A stretch of DNA of 64,000 nucleotides, taken from Cyclobacteriaceae bacterium (lineage in GTDB: Bacteria; Bacteroidota; Bacteroidia; Cytophagales; Cyclobacteriaceae). The notes under the pieces are model-generated. The model searched no databases. It was not told the DNA's origin and saw nothing but the letters and a program-made list of their open reading frames with translations. This document shows positions 17,489-26,479 of the stretch, piece by piece. Position 1 is the first letter of the stretch. Each line of letters opens with the position of its first letter. The position numbers and the translations under genes were made by a program. Location of the stretch: positions 372,001 through 436,000 of the forward strand of contig CP129487.1 of assembly GCA_030584025.1 (NCBI GenBank). Reading direction: 5' to 3'.

Positions 17489-18730
17489 ATCCTTTACCAA
17501 GACTTGTAAGGTTGAACGGGAGGATTGCTCCAGCATGACACCTGCGCGTTTACGATAGGTATTGAAACTCTGTTCATCGTAGTTTTTTATTGTGATCAGC
17601 GTCAGGTTGGTATTGTAGTACACCTCAAAATGCTCCTGCAATTTTTCGATGAGGGCCATTACTTTGTTTTCACGAAAGTCGATACAGAATGAAAACGAAA
17701 TAGCTGAATTCTGCATCACGTTAAGCTTAATATTCAATGCAGTGATGGCATGAAAGATGGTGCTCATTTGTTCTTCGTTTACAAAGGTAAAGTCGGTAAC
17801 CTTGCACGAAACCAGGCATTGATTTTCCTTAAACACAATTACGGGAGGGAGCCCTTCCACCTTGCAATCGTGAATAACTGTGCCCGTAAGGGAAGGGTCG
17901 GTAAAACTTTTCACCCATAATGGAATATTTTTTAGCGCCAATGGCTTAATGGTTTTGGGATGGATTACAGATGCGCCATAATAGGTCATCTCAGCCGCTT
18001 CTTTGTACGGCAGTTCAGGAAATACAATGGCAGCCGGTAGTTTTTTCGGATCAGCATTCATCACACCCGGAACATCTTTCCAGATTGTAACGGATTTGGC
18101 ATGAAGGCATGAACCAATAATAGCTGCGGTAAAATCCGATCCTTCGCGCCCAAGTGTTACACTGCGTTGCTGTTCATCAGCTCCTATAAATCCTTGCGTA
18201 ATGCAAATTTTCTCATCCAACTTTTTCTGCGCATCTTTCAGTAACTGTGTTGTCTTAGACCAATTAATTTGTCCTTCCCGAAATGAGCTATCGGTGCAAA
18301 TCAGTTTACGGGCATCAAACCACGCAACCGGAAGCCCTTCAGATAAAAGAAATTGATGGATAATTTGAGAAGATATAACCTCACCTAAAGAAACCACCTG
18401 ATCGTAAAGCTCATCTTCGTCTTTTCCCTTAATCAGGTTTTTACGAACAACTTCAAGAGTTTCTTCCAGTTGCATCAATACGGGTTCCGGATTTTCGAAC
18501 AGATCGCGGATTAAGTGCTGGTGGTAAGTATAGATGTCCTGAATTTCGGATTCAAATGGTTCGTTTTTCAGAAACGCAAACACCACACGCTCAAGCGCAT
18601 TGGTGGTTTTGCCCATAGCCGATACCACCACCCACAGGGAATCTTTGTCGTGCTGCTTCAGAATGGAGGTGACATTGCGCACGGCTTCGGCATGCTTTAC
18701 CGAAGCGCCACCAAACTTAAAAACCTTCAT
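17483..18730 (-). CDS. lysC: Aspartate kinase, monofunctional
   Basis: A 415-residue enzyme that phosphorylates L-aspartate, the first step to lysine, threonine and methionine. The start MKVFKFGGASVKHAEAV carries the kinase signature (Ala where many have Thr). LGREGSDFTAAIIGSCLHA and DVPGVMNADPKKLP form the substrate and nucleotide sites. The last 130 residues hold ACT-type regulatory domains (FTFVNEEQMSTIFHAI). There is no homoserine dehydrogenase domain. It is divergent from fbp and overlaps the phosphatase gene by six bases. Confidence 0.94.
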   Translation of the reverse strand: MKVFKFGGASVKHAEAVRNVTSILKQHDKDSLWVVVSAMGKTTNALERVVFAFLKNEPFESEIQDIYTYHQHLIRDLFENPEPVLMQLEETLEVVRKNLIKGKDEDELYDQVVSLGEVISSQIIHQFLLSEGLPVAWFDARKLICTDSSFREGQINWSKTTQLLKDAQKKLDEKICITQGFIGADEQQRSVTLGREGSDFTAAIIGSCLHAKSVTIWKDVPGVMNADPKKLPAAIVFPELPYKEAAEMTYYGASVIHPKTIKPLALKNIPLWVKSFTDPSLTGTVIHDCKVEGLPPVIVFKENQCLVSCKVTDFTFVNEEQMSTIFHAITALNIKLNVMQNSAISFSFCIDFRENKVMALIEKLQEHFEVYYNTNLTLITIKNYDEQSFNTYRKRAGVMLEQSSRSTLQVLVKDL

Positions 18731-18805
18731 AATTCGTTGTACTAAATCGTTTGCGGGTTAATTTTACGGCCTGTAAAGATCAGCTAAAAAGCATTAATCC
18801 CCGCC

Positions 18806-19792
18806 ATGGAACAATCCCGAATTGCCCAGCCCATTGGAAGCGCCCTCGACCGGTTTATAAAGAGTAATCAGGATCATTTTGCCTTTGCCAGCGGAGAACT
18901 GTCGCAACTTCTTCGCGACATTGCATTGGCTTCAAAAGTAGTAAACCGCGAGGTAAACAAGGCAGGGTTAATAGACATCATGGGCGGAATGGGCTCAACC
19001 AATACAGGTGGTGATGAGCAACAAAAACTGGATGTGCTGGCCAACATACGTTTTACCCGCGCGCTTCAAAAGGGTGGCGAGGCATGCGCATTGATTTCGG
19101 AGGAGAGTGAAACGTTTATGGATTTAAACAACGATGGCAAGTATGTTATTGCCATTGATCCGCTGGATGGTTCATCCAATATTGATGTGAACGTGTCCAT
19201 CGGAACCATCTTTTCTATTTACAGGCGAAAGAGTAAACCGGGCATGCCCATTCAGCAGGAAGATATTTTGCAAAAGGGTTCGGAGCAGGTAGCAGCCGGG
19301 TATATTTTATATGGCTCTTCTACCATGTTGGTTTACACTACCGGGCATGGCGTAAATGGATTTACCTATGAACCTACATTGGGTGAGTATTTCCTTTCAC
19401 ATCCGGATATGCAAATGCCTGCAGAGGGTAAGATTTTTTCAGTGAACGAGGGTTCGTATAATTCCTTTTCGGAAGGCGTAAAGCAATACGTGCAATATTG
19501 TAAAGAGAGCAATTACACAGGCCGGTATATCGGTTCGCTGGTTGCTGATTTTCATCGCAACTTATTGAAGGGCGGAATTTATATTTATCCGGCTACAGCA
19601 AAAGACAAACACGGAAAACTAAGGCTGATGTATGAATGCAATGCCTTGGCATTTGTTGCCGAACAGGCCGGAGGAAAAGCATCAGATGGCGTTCAGCGCA
19701 TTCTGGATATTGAACCTAAGTCATTGCATCAACGCACACCTTTTTTTGTAGGTTCAAAAAATATGGTGGATAAAGCAGAAAGCTTTTCCTAA
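18806..19792 (+). CDS. fbp: Fructose-1,6-bisphosphatase, class 1
   Basis: A 328-residue gluconeogenic enzyme hydrolysing fructose-1,6-bisphosphate. Class 1 motifs are present: GGMGSTNTGGDEQQKLD, SEESETF (metal Glu) and the signature IDPLDGSSNIDVNVSIGTIF (about 112-131), with YIGSLVADFHRNLLKGGIYIYP and LMYECNALAFVAEQAGG later. Its stop overlaps the stop of the convergent DUF5606 gene by four bases (CTAA). Confidence 0.97.
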   Translation: MEQSRIAQPIGSALDRFIKSNQDHFAFASGELSQLLRDIALASKVVNREVNKAGLIDIMGGMGSTNTGGDEQQKLDVLANIRFTRALQKGGEACALISEESETFMDLNNDGKYVIAIDPLDGSSNIDVNVSIGTIFSIYRRKSKPGMPIQQEDILQKGSEQVAAGYILYGSSTMLVYTTGHGVNGFTYEPTLGEYFLSHPDMQMPAEGKIFSVNEGSYNSFSEGVKQYVQYCKESNYTGRYIGSLVADFHRNLLKGGIYIYPATAKDKHGKLRLMYECNALAFVAEQAGGKASDGVQRILDIEPKSLHQRTPFFVGSKNMVDKAESFS

Positions 19793-20214
19793 GCGTTGTC
19801 CTCTTCCTTCGGATTTTCCTGCGCGAATACTTCAGGTGCTTCTGTACGCAGAATACCATACCAGCGTACCAGCTTTTTAATATCGCTTACGTAAACTCGA
19901 TTCTCATCGTAATCCGGCAACACAGCTTTCATGAATGATTTCAGTTCAGCATTGTCTGCATTGGCATCCAGGCCGAGATCATCGCCAAATTCCTGATGAA
20001 TTTTTTTCAGTACGTCCTCAAGGGCAACCGTGCCTTCTTTGGTGGTGGTGTAAATAGAAATTTCATTCAGCACCGAAAGTTTATGATGTGCAGTAGCTAC
20101 CAGTTTGGTTTTCGTCTCATCCAGCGATTCAAGAATTACCCCCGACTTTGAGGGCTTTAAAATTTTGAATAGTCCACCTTTTCCTGAAATGGTTGCGATA
20201 TCGGCCAATGTCAT
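19789..20214 (-). CDS. DUF5606 family protein
   Basis: A 141-residue soluble protein. The N-terminus DIATISGKGGLFKILKPSKSGVILESLD resembles a small beta-barrel, and the rest is helical and acidic (DVLKKIHQEFGDDLGLDANADNAELKSF; KKLVRWYGIL). This is DUF5606, a conserved family of Bacteroidota without known function. It sits 29 bases downstream of engB on the same strand, and this gap contains a TAGTTTTG box (20239-20246, minus strand). The link with engB suggests a housekeeping role, which is inference. Confidence 0.85.
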   Translation of the reverse strand: MTLADIATISGKGGLFKILKPSKSGVILESLDETKTKLVATAHHKLSVLNEISIYTTTKEGTVALEDVLKKIHQEFGDDLGLDANADNAELKSFMKAVLPDYDENRVYVSDIKKLVRWYGILRTEAPEVFAQENPKEEDNA

Positions 20215-20243
20215 ACGTTCTGATTTTTAATTAGCCCGCAAAA

Positions 20244-20852
20244 CTAATCATTTTGAGAAATGCTCTTAAGGGTTGCAGCAATAAAGTCGAGCAGTTCATC
20301 CCGTCCTTTTTTCTTGACGGATGAAGTCACGAATCCTTCCGGAAGTTCTTGCCAATAGTTCAGCAATGCACTTTCAATTTTTTTTCTGCCGGTCAGCACC
20401 GCGCCTGCGGAAAGTTTGTCGGCCTTGGTGTATACAAATGCCAGTGGTATGCCATGCTTGCCCGCCCAGTTGATAAAATCAAGGTCAATGGCCTGAAGGG
20501 GTAAACGCAGATCAAGCAATACGAACAGGCAGCATAGCTCGGGGCTCTTGCGAACATAATCTTCAATAATGCGCCCAAATCCAGCTCGTTTTTCTTTGCT
20601 TACGCCCGCATAGCCATACCCTGGCAAGTCGACCAAATACCAGCTTTTGTTAATCAGGTAGTGGTTGATGGTTTGTGTTTTGCCGGGCTTGGTGGAGATC
20701 TTGGCGATCTGCTTTCGGCCTGCTAACATGTTGATTAAGGAGGACTTACCAACGTTTGAGCGCCCTATAAAGGCAAACTCGGGAAGCGGGTTTTTAGGCA
20801 AATCTTTGAGGTTTGTGATGCTGGATATGAATTCCGCTTCTTTGATTTCCAT
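20244..20852 (-). CDS. engB: Ribosome biogenesis GTP-binding protein YihA/YsxC/EngB
   Basis: A 202-residue TRAFAC GTPase. G1 is GRSNVGKSSLIN (about 29-40), G2 lies in STKPGKTQTIN, G3 is DLPGYGYAGV, G4 is TKADKL and G5 is TSSVKKKG. This set is diagnostic for EngB, an essential assembly factor of the large ribosomal subunit. The start at 20852 gives the usual N-terminus EIKEAEFISSI. It is first of a pair with the DUF5606 gene and divergent from the OmpA-family gene. Confidence 0.96.
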   Translation of the reverse strand: MEIKEAEFISSITNLKDLPKNPLPEFAFIGRSNVGKSSLINMLAGRKQIAKISTKPGKTQTINHYLINKSWYLVDLPGYGYAGVSKEKRAGFGRIIEDYVRKSPELCCLFVLLDLRLPLQAIDLDFINWAGKHGIPLAFVYTKADKLSAGAVLTGRKKIESALLNYWQELPEGFVTSSVKKKGRDELLDFIAATLKSISQND

Positions 20853-21014
20853 GCAAATTGGCTTGAAGTAAAGCTTTCACCCCAAATTACTAATAATGTA
20901 ATATTTGAGCACTTTATGGCTAAAATTTATGCTGTTGTAAAGATGCTTTTTCCTATATTGGCATACTATTTTTTAATTTTAAGAGATTAACGTTAATCGT
21001 AAACCCATTTTTGC

Positions 21015-23054
21015 ATGTTCAGCATCCGGTGTGTACTGGTTTTTTTAGCTGTTGCGGGTATTTTTCTAACAACCAGCGGTCAGGACAACAAGCAACAAGC
21101 GCTTGAATACTTGAATATTGCGGAAGAAATGCGTGCGGCCTCACAGGCTGATAACGATATCCGTGAAGTTTTAATTATCGGTGCGAATCTCGACCCTGAA
21201 AACTTAACCCTTAACTATGAAGCAGGTCTTTACCACCTGATGACCATCCAGAAAGACTTGGCCGTTCAATACTTCATGCGGGTTTATGAAATTGATCCAA
21301 ATTACCGTTTCAATTTGGAATACCTGATCGGGCAGAGTTACCAGTTTGGTATGGAGTTCGGAAAGGCCATCGACTATTACAACCGGTACAAAGACAGACT
21401 TTCCAAGCGACCAAACTACCAGGGACGTGATAAAGTGGATGCGGCCATCGTTGATCGCAACATTCAGGAATGCGAAGTGGGTTTAGAATTCATTGGTGCA
21501 CCTCGTAATTATTCTATTGTAAACATCAGCCGCGAAATAAACTCCGAGTGGGACGATTATGCACCGGTGCTAAATGCCAACGAAGATGAGATTGTATTTA
21601 CTTCTCGCAGGCGTGATGGCAACTTGAACGAAAACGTGGATACCGATAACAAACCCTTTGAAGATATTTTTATCTCAAGAAAAGTTAACGGTGCATGGCA
21701 ACCTGCAGAAAATATCGGTGCGCCCGTGAACTCCGAGTATCACGATTCAAACCTGGCCTTGTCGGCTGATGGTCAAACCCTGTTTATCTATAAAACGGAT
21801 AATGGCGGAGACATCTATTTCAGTAACCGAAACGTAAATGGATCGTGGTCGGCACCTGTTCCATTACCGGGTATTATTAACTCATCTTTCGAGGAAAAAT
21901 CTATCAGTATTTCACCTGATGAGAAAACACTTTATTTCTCCAGTAACCGTCCCGGAGGTTTTGGTGGGCTTGACATTTACAGTGCTGTTTTAAATGAAAA
22001 GGGCGAATGGTCGAATGTGAAAAACCTTGGTCCAAAAATCAATACAATTGAAGATGATGATGGTCCATTTATCGATTACGATGGCAAGACTTTGTACTTC
22101 AGTTCAAAAGGCAGAAGAGGAATGGGAGGCTTTGACATCTACAGAACGATATTTGACGCAGCTACCCTGGAATGGTCAGAACCCGAAAACATGGGATACC
22201 CGATCAATACGCCTGATAACGATATCTTTTTTGTAAGTACACGAGACGGTAAGCGTGGATATTATTCCTCTGTTCGTGAAGATGGCCAGGGATATGATGA
22301 TATCTACATGATTACCATACCTGAAGAGCAGGTGGCACAGAAAGATCCTGATCCGGTCGATCCGATTGAACCTGTTGATGAACCCGTAGATACAGTTGAA
22401 ACGGTTGTACCTCAGCCCACTAAATTTCCGTTGCGGTATGTAGTTACGGCCATTGATGCACAAACGAAAGAACCGGTTGATGCCCGCATTCGCCTGCAAG
22501 GTTTACGCGATAACATTATCGTTCCATCTACTAATAAATCAGCTGGTGTAGTTGAGTTTACCGTAAAGGAAGAATCAGCAAAGGATTACCGTTTATCCAT
22601 TGAAAGCGAAGGGTACATGTTCGTGAACCAAAACGTTCGATTAGATGGGGTATCGGAGCAAGAGAAGGAATTAACCCGAACCGTTGAGTTGCGAAAACTT
22701 GAAACCGGAATGGTTTCCATTTTACGGAACATTTATTTTGATTTTGACAAAGCCACATTTCAGCAAGAGTCTTATAACGAGCTTAACAAATTGGAGCGCA
22801 TGATGCAACAAAACCCCACCATGCGGGTTGAGATAGCGGGCCACACGGATAACATAGGAACAGCAGCTTACAACCTCACACTTTCAAAACGAAGGGCTGA
22901 GGCGGTAAAAGATTTCCTCACCAAGAAGGGCATTGATGCCCGAAGAATCACGGCTGTAGGCTTTGGAAAGAGCCGTCCGCTGGCCAGCAACGATGACGAA
23001 GAGGAGGGCCGGGAGCTTAACCGCAGGGTGGAATTCAAGGTAATTTCAAACTAG
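21015..23054 (+). CDS. OmpA-family protein with TPR, PD40 propeller and carboxypeptidase-like domain (PorE-like architecture)
   Basis: A 679-residue exported protein with a signal peptide cleaved near TTSGQ and no lipobox Cys. Domain order: TPR-like helices (about 25-150), PD40/WD40-like propeller (about 170-440, blades such as EIVFTSRRRDG, LYFSSNRPGGFGGLDIY), an acidic Pro-rich linker, a carboxypeptidase-regulatory-like beta-sandwich (about 475-560) and a C-terminal OmpA peptidoglycan-binding domain (about 575-679, IYFDFDKATF, AGHTDNIGTAAYN, NRRVEF). The same order is known for PorE, a T9SS component that binds peptidoglycan. Many Cytophagales have several such proteins, so I do not assign the name. 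Position just before ubiE-porT fits a secretion role. Confidence 0.85.
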   Translation: MFSIRCVLVFLAVAGIFLTTSGQDNKQQALEYLNIAEEMRAASQADNDIREVLIIGANLDPENLTLNYEAGLYHLMTIQKDLAVQYFMRVYEIDPNYRFNLEYLIGQSYQFGMEFGKAIDYYNRYKDRLSKRPNYQGRDKVDAAIVDRNIQECEVGLEFIGAPRNYSIVNISREINSEWDDYAPVLNANEDEIVFTSRRRDGNLNENVDTDNKPFEDIFISRKVNGAWQPAENIGAPVNSEYHDSNLALSADGQTLFIYKTDNGGDIYFSNRNVNGSWSAPVPLPGIINSSFEEKSISISPDEKTLYFSSNRPGGFGGLDIYSAVLNEKGEWSNVKNLGPKINTIEDDDGPFIDYDGKTLYFSSKGRRGMGGFDIYRTIFDAATLEWSEPENMGYPINTPDNDIFFVSTRDGKRGYYSSVREDGQGYDDIYMITIPEEQVAQKDPDPVDPIEPVDEPVDTVETVVPQPTKFPLRYVVTAIDAQTKEPVDARIRLQGLRDNIIVPSTNKSAGVVEFTVKEESAKDYRLSIESEGYMFVNQNVRLDGVSEQEKELTRTVELRKLETGMVSILRNIYFDFDKATFQQESYNELNKLERMMQQNPTMRVEIAGHTDNIGTAAYNLTLSKRRAEAVKDFLTKKGIDARRITAVGFGKSRPLASNDDEEEGRELNRRVEFKVISN

Positions 23055-23133
23055 GATCTGAATTCCTTCATTTTTTATCCCGATTTATTAGCAATTTGCC
23101 GCCTTGTTTTGTTTGTAGATCAAACGCGTATTC

Positions 23134-23856
23134 ATGACGGTAGTTCCCTATAAAGATCAGCCGACCACTAAAAAGGAGCAGGTGGCGCAGATGTTTGATA
23201 ACATCAGCCATCGGTACGATTTCTTGAACCATTTCCTGAGCCTGGGTATTGATAAAGGTTGGCGAAAGAAGGCGGTTAAGTTACTGAAACCTTCATCGCC
23301 CAAGATTATACTGGATGTGGCAACCGGCACCGGTGATTTTGCATTGCAGTCGCTTGAACTTAATCCCGAAAAAATAATTGGTGTTGACATTTCAGCCGGA
23401 ATGTTGGATGTGGGCCGAAAAAAAATGACAAGCAGGGGAGTGGCTCATGTGGTTGAAATGATACAGGCTGATTCGGAAAATCTTCCGTTTGAGCAAAATA
23501 AATTCGATGCTGTAACCGTTGCATTTGGAGTGCGAAACTTTGAAAATCTAGTAAAAGGTCTTGCTGAAATACTCCGTGTAATGAAACCAGGAGCCACATT
23601 GGTGGTTTTGGAGTTTTCACGACCAAAACGCTTTCCATTCAAGCAAGTCTACAGCTTTTATTTTAAGGCCATTTTGCCTAAACTAGGACGCTGGATTTCA
23701 CGGGATAAGGCTGCGTACGATTACCTGCCCGAATCCGTAGAGGCGTTTCCTGACGGACAGGATTTTTTGCAGATTCTCAAAGACGTAGGATTTAACCAAG
23801 TTTCATGCAAGCCATTAACGTTCGGAATAAGTTCTATCTATACGGCCAAAAAGTAG
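23134..23856 (+). CDS. ubiE: Demethylmenaquinone / ubiquinone methyltransferase
   Basis: A 240-residue class I SAM-dependent methyltransferase that makes menaquinone from demethylmenaquinone. The SAM site ILDVATGTGDFAL (about 56-68) and the UbiE signatures FDNISHRYDFLNHFLSLGID near the start, and VTVAFGVRNFENL plus VLEFSRP later, are all present. Menaquinone is the expected quinone in this phylum. The last 52 bases overlap the start of porT in another frame, an arrangement that links respiratory-quinone and T9SS gene expression. Confidence 0.95.
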   Translation: MTVVPYKDQPTTKKEQVAQMFDNISHRYDFLNHFLSLGIDKGWRKKAVKLLKPSSPKIILDVATGTGDFALQSLELNPEKIIGVDISAGMLDVGRKKMTSRGVAHVVEMIQADSENLPFEQNKFDAVTVAFGVRNFENLVKGLAEILRVMKPGATLVVLEFSRPKRFPFKQVYSFYFKAILPKLGRWISRDKAAYDYLPESVEAFPDGQDFLQILKDVGFNQVSCKPLTFGISSIYTAKK

Positions 23857-24542
23857 TTGTTGTTTTGCTGTTGCTTGTGGCTGGGGCTGCACAGGCTCAG
23901 AACTTTTTATGGGCACGTAAGAACAATCCATACTATGATGAGAAACGAAAACTCACCTATGGGTTTTTGATTGGTTTGCACTCCACATCCTACCAGATTA
24001 AATATGCTGATGAATTTGTAACGCCATCATTCGATACGCTGTTTGCTGTTACTCCTGAATGGAAACCCGGTTTTTCTTTGGGCTTTATTGTTAACTATCG
24101 CCTTCATGAGTTCGTTGATTTACGCCTGACTCCTAAAGTTGCTTTTTACGAACATACGTTGTTGTATCGATTTACTGATGGTTCGTCCCAACGCCAATTG
24201 GTGGAAACAACGATGGTGGAGTTTCCCATGTTGGTTAAGTACAAGTCGATGCGCAGGGGTAATGTGCGCATGTATATGATCGGTGGTATTAAACCGGGTA
24301 TCGAAGCTTCGGGAAAAAAGGAAATTGAGAATGTGACTAACTCTCTTGAAGTCACGCCCATAAACCTGAATGTTGAAGCCGGTATCGGTTTCGATTTATA
24401 TTTTCCCTTGTTTAAATTTTCTCCAGAAATCAGATTTTCCCGCGGCATAGTCGATCACCTGGACAACCGGGAAAATGATTTTGGAAGACCCCTGCAACGG
24501 GTAAACACAAACACTGTAACCTTTTACTTGCTCTTTCAATAA
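23805..24542 (+). CDS. porT: T9SS outer-membrane protein PorT
   Basis: A 245-residue protein with a signal peptide of about 32 residues (VVVVLLLLVAGAAQAQ) and an eight-stranded outer-membrane barrel pattern. Features of PorT include the N-terminal NNPYYDEKRKLTYGFLIGLH, YRLHEFVDLRLTPKVAFYE, GIKPGIEASG and FSPEIRFSRGIVDHL, and an aromatic end (TFYLLFQ). PorT is required for type IX secretion, and the neighbour ubiE is a frequent partner in Bacteroidota. The ATG at 23805, inside ubiE, is the only start giving a full signal peptide. It overlaps the SDR gene by one base (TAATG). Confidence 0.88.
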   Translation: MQAINVRNKFYLYGQKVVVVLLLLVAGAAQAQNFLWARKNNPYYDEKRKLTYGFLIGLHSTSYQIKYADEFVTPSFDTLFAVTPEWKPGFSLGFIVNYRLHEFVDLRLTPKVAFYEHTLLYRFTDGSSQRQLVETTMVEFPMLVKYKSMRRGNVRMYMIGGIKPGIEASGKKEIENVTNSLEVTPINLNVEAGIGFDLYFPLFKFSPEIRFSRGIVDHLDNRENDFGRPLQRVNTNTVTFYLLFQ

Positions 24543-25300
24543 TGTCGAAACGAATAGCGTTAATTACCGGTGCTACTTCAGGCATTGGCCTGGCTACCGC
24601 ACATGAATTGGCCAAGCACGATTTCAAATTGATTTTGTGTGGCCGCAGAAAGGAACGTCTGCTTTGTGAGCAAGCGTTACTAAACAAACTCACCGAAGTG
24701 GAAATTCTTTGCTTCGACATTCGTGATCAACATGCGGTGGAAAAAGCATTTAATGCGTTACCACAACCCTGGCAAAAAGTTGATGTATTGATTAACAATG
24801 CCGGTAATGCGCATGGTCTTGATCCCATACAAAAAGGGGATGTTCGGGATTGGGATGCCATGATCGATATTAATGTAAAGGGGTTGTTGTATATCACCAA
24901 AATGGTGATTCCGGGTATGGTGGAGCGTCAATCTGGCCATATTGTTAACTTAGGATCCATTGCCGGAAAAGAAGTTTATCCAAACGGAAATGTGTATTCT
25001 GCCAGCAAGTTTGCTGTGGATGCGTTGACTAAAGGTATGCGCATGGATTTAAATGCGCACGGCATTAAGGTGACAGCCATTCATCCAGGCCTGGTTGAAA
25101 CTGAATTTTCGCTGGTACGATTTAAGGGCGATGAAGAACGGGCATCTTCGGTCTACAAGGGATTCAAACCGTTATCGTCTCAGGATATTGCCGAGGTTAT
25201 CCGGTATGTTTTGCAACAACCCGAGCATGTGGTGCTGGCCGACATAACTATTTTCCCAACGGCCCAGGCTTCCAGTACAATGGTTAAGAAAAATCTTTAG
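24542..25300 (+). CDS. Short-chain dehydrogenase/reductase (YdfG-like)
   Basis: A 252-residue classical SDR. The cofactor motif is GATSGIG (10-16), with Arg residues in CGRRKERL that favour NADP. NNAG occurs near 86, the catalytic Ser lies in NLGSIAGK and Tyr-X3-Lys is YSASK near 155. The sequence is closest to the YdfG / 3-hydroxy acid dehydrogenase group, which oxidises serine and related 3-hydroxy acids. The last four bases overlap the stop of the convergent esterase gene. It is the third gene of the ubiE-porT run. Confidence 0.92.
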   Translation: MSKRIALITGATSGIGLATAHELAKHDFKLILCGRRKERLLCEQALLNKLTEVEILCFDIRDQHAVEKAFNALPQPWQKVDVLINNAGNAHGLDPIQKGDVRDWDAMIDINVKGLLYITKMVIPGMVERQSGHIVNLGSIAGKEVYPNGNVYSASKFAVDALTKGMRMDLNAHGIKVTAIHPGLVETEFSLVRFKGDEERASSVYKGFKPLSSQDIAEVIRYVLQQPEHVVLADITIFPTAQASSTMVKKNL

Positions 25301-25950
25301 GCCAGTTGCTCAAGTGTTTTTGAATCAATTTCATGTCCTCCAGGAAATGTAATAATGTTAGGCGCTACCTGAAGCCGATTGGCCAGGTTTGTCATTTCGT
25401 TTAAGCGCTCATCCGTTACATAGGGATCATGTTCCCCATATACCATTGTAATTTCTTTATCTGCCAGTATTTGTTTTCCTTTATCAAAATCCATGTCGGG
25501 TGGAAATATGCCGGCCCAAAGAATAAGGCGTTTGAAGTTTTGGGGATGGCGCAATGCCCATCGTGATGCGGTTGCTGCACCTTGTGAAAACCCGAGCAGG
25601 CTAACCGTGTATTTCTTTGTTCCGATAATCTCCGTGTAAACTTGCTGCAAATAGGTCAGGTAATTGTCGATGTCCATCAACCTGTTTTCTGCTGTCATCC
25701 AAGTGGCACCTACGCGATTGTTTCCGGTAATGGCTCGTTTGGTTACATCTTCCAGGTAAAAACGTGATAGTCCTTCGGGGGCTACTACGTAAATTCCTTT
25801 TTGTTGGAGCACATCAAACTTTTGTAAAAAATAGCGCGCCAACTGACCGTACCCATGCAAGACAAACCACACCTGCTGCGTTTGATCGGTTAATGTACCC
25901 AGGGTGTAGTAGCGGGCTTTGAAATTGAAATGTGTTGTAAATTCCTGCAT
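25297..25950 (-). CDS. Carboxylesterase / serine hydrolase (YpfH-like)
   Basis: A 217-residue cytosolic alpha/beta hydrolase of the phospholipase/carboxylesterase type. LHGYGQ (about 30-35) forms the oxyanion region. The nucleophile elbow is GFSQGAA (about 119-125), Asp occurs in VYGEHDPYV and His in FPGGHEID. There is no signal peptide. The substrate is probably a short ester. It lies alone, ends with a stop-codon overlap of the SDR gene, and its start faces the terminator at 25991-26022, which serves the minus-strand operon upstream. Confidence 0.85.
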   Translation of the reverse strand: MQEFTTHFNFKARYYTLGTLTDQTQQVWFVLHGYGQLARYFLQKFDVLQQKGIYVVAPEGLSRFYLEDVTKRAITGNNRVGATWMTAENRLMDIDNYLTYLQQVYTEIIGTKKYTVSLLGFSQGAATASRWALRHPQNFKRLILWAGIFPPDMDFDKGKQILADKEITMVYGEHDPYVTDERLNEMTNLANRLQVAPNIITFPGGHEIDSKTLEQLA

Positions 25951-25990
25951 AGTCTTGAATTACGAAGTTGGCAGGATAATATTCATAAAC

Positions 25991-26022
25991 AAAAAACCCC
26001 GACAGTTCTGCCAGGGTTTTTT
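25991..26022 (-). terminator. Terminator at the end of the Sia/ABC gene run
   Basis: AAAAAACCC (25991-25999) pairs perfectly with GGGTTTTTT (26014-26022), with CAG/CTG pairing inside the loop. On the minus strand the stem is followed by a U-rich tail. It lies 20 bases after the stop of the small secreted protein gene and marks the end of the nine-gene minus-strand run that begins with cheR. Confidence 0.8.
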
Positions 26023-26042
26023 AAATATTGATTGATTAAACG

Positions 26043-26468
26043 TTAGCGTTTGAAACCAAGGGCACTACCACCACAGTATTTGGATGAACCATCAAAGGTG
26101 TACTGGATGTAGTAAATTCCGGTTGCATTGCATGGGAAGGCAATTGCCGAAATAAACTGTCCATTGATTTTACTGGAGGCTACTTTGTTTCGGTTTGAAT
26201 CGTACAACGTAACTACAATGCCATCGGTGGGTTGACCGGGAGCACAAATGTTGATCATATATTGCGTTCCTTTGGTAAACACATAGGAGTATTCAACTTT
26301 ATCTTTTGATCCTCCACCGCCATCAATTTTGTAGCTTTTCAGGAAGTTGAAGCCTGAAGCCAGTTTCGGAATGCAGTCGTTGGAAAGATCTTCTGCATTG
26401 CATTGGGCTGATGCTTCAGACGTGCTGATCAGGAATACAGAGAAAATAAAAAAGACTAACTTTTTCAT
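26043..26468 (-). CDS. Small secreted protein, unknown
   Basis: A 141-residue exported protein: signal peptide of about 22 residues ending SASAQ, then a compact beta-rich domain with five cysteines (Cys in QCNAED, NDCIP, NICAPG, FPCNAT and KYCGG). The strands around YVFTKGTQYMINICAP, GIVVTLYDSNRNKVASS and TGIYYIQYTF resemble the beta-sandwich of pre-peptidase C-terminal domains, but I do not assign a family. It follows the lipoprotein gene by 11 bases and precedes the terminator, so both should share one mRNA. A role as cargo or envelope partner of the ABC transporter is possible by position only. Confidence 0.65.
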   Translation of the reverse strand: MKKLVFFIFSVFLISTSEASAQCNAEDLSNDCIPKLASGFNFLKSYKIDGGGGSKDKVEYSYVFTKGTQYMINICAPGQPTDGIVVTLYDSNRNKVASSKINGQFISAIAFPCNATGIYYIQYTFDGSSKYCGGSALGFKR

Positions 26469-26479
26469 GGTTAATTATC

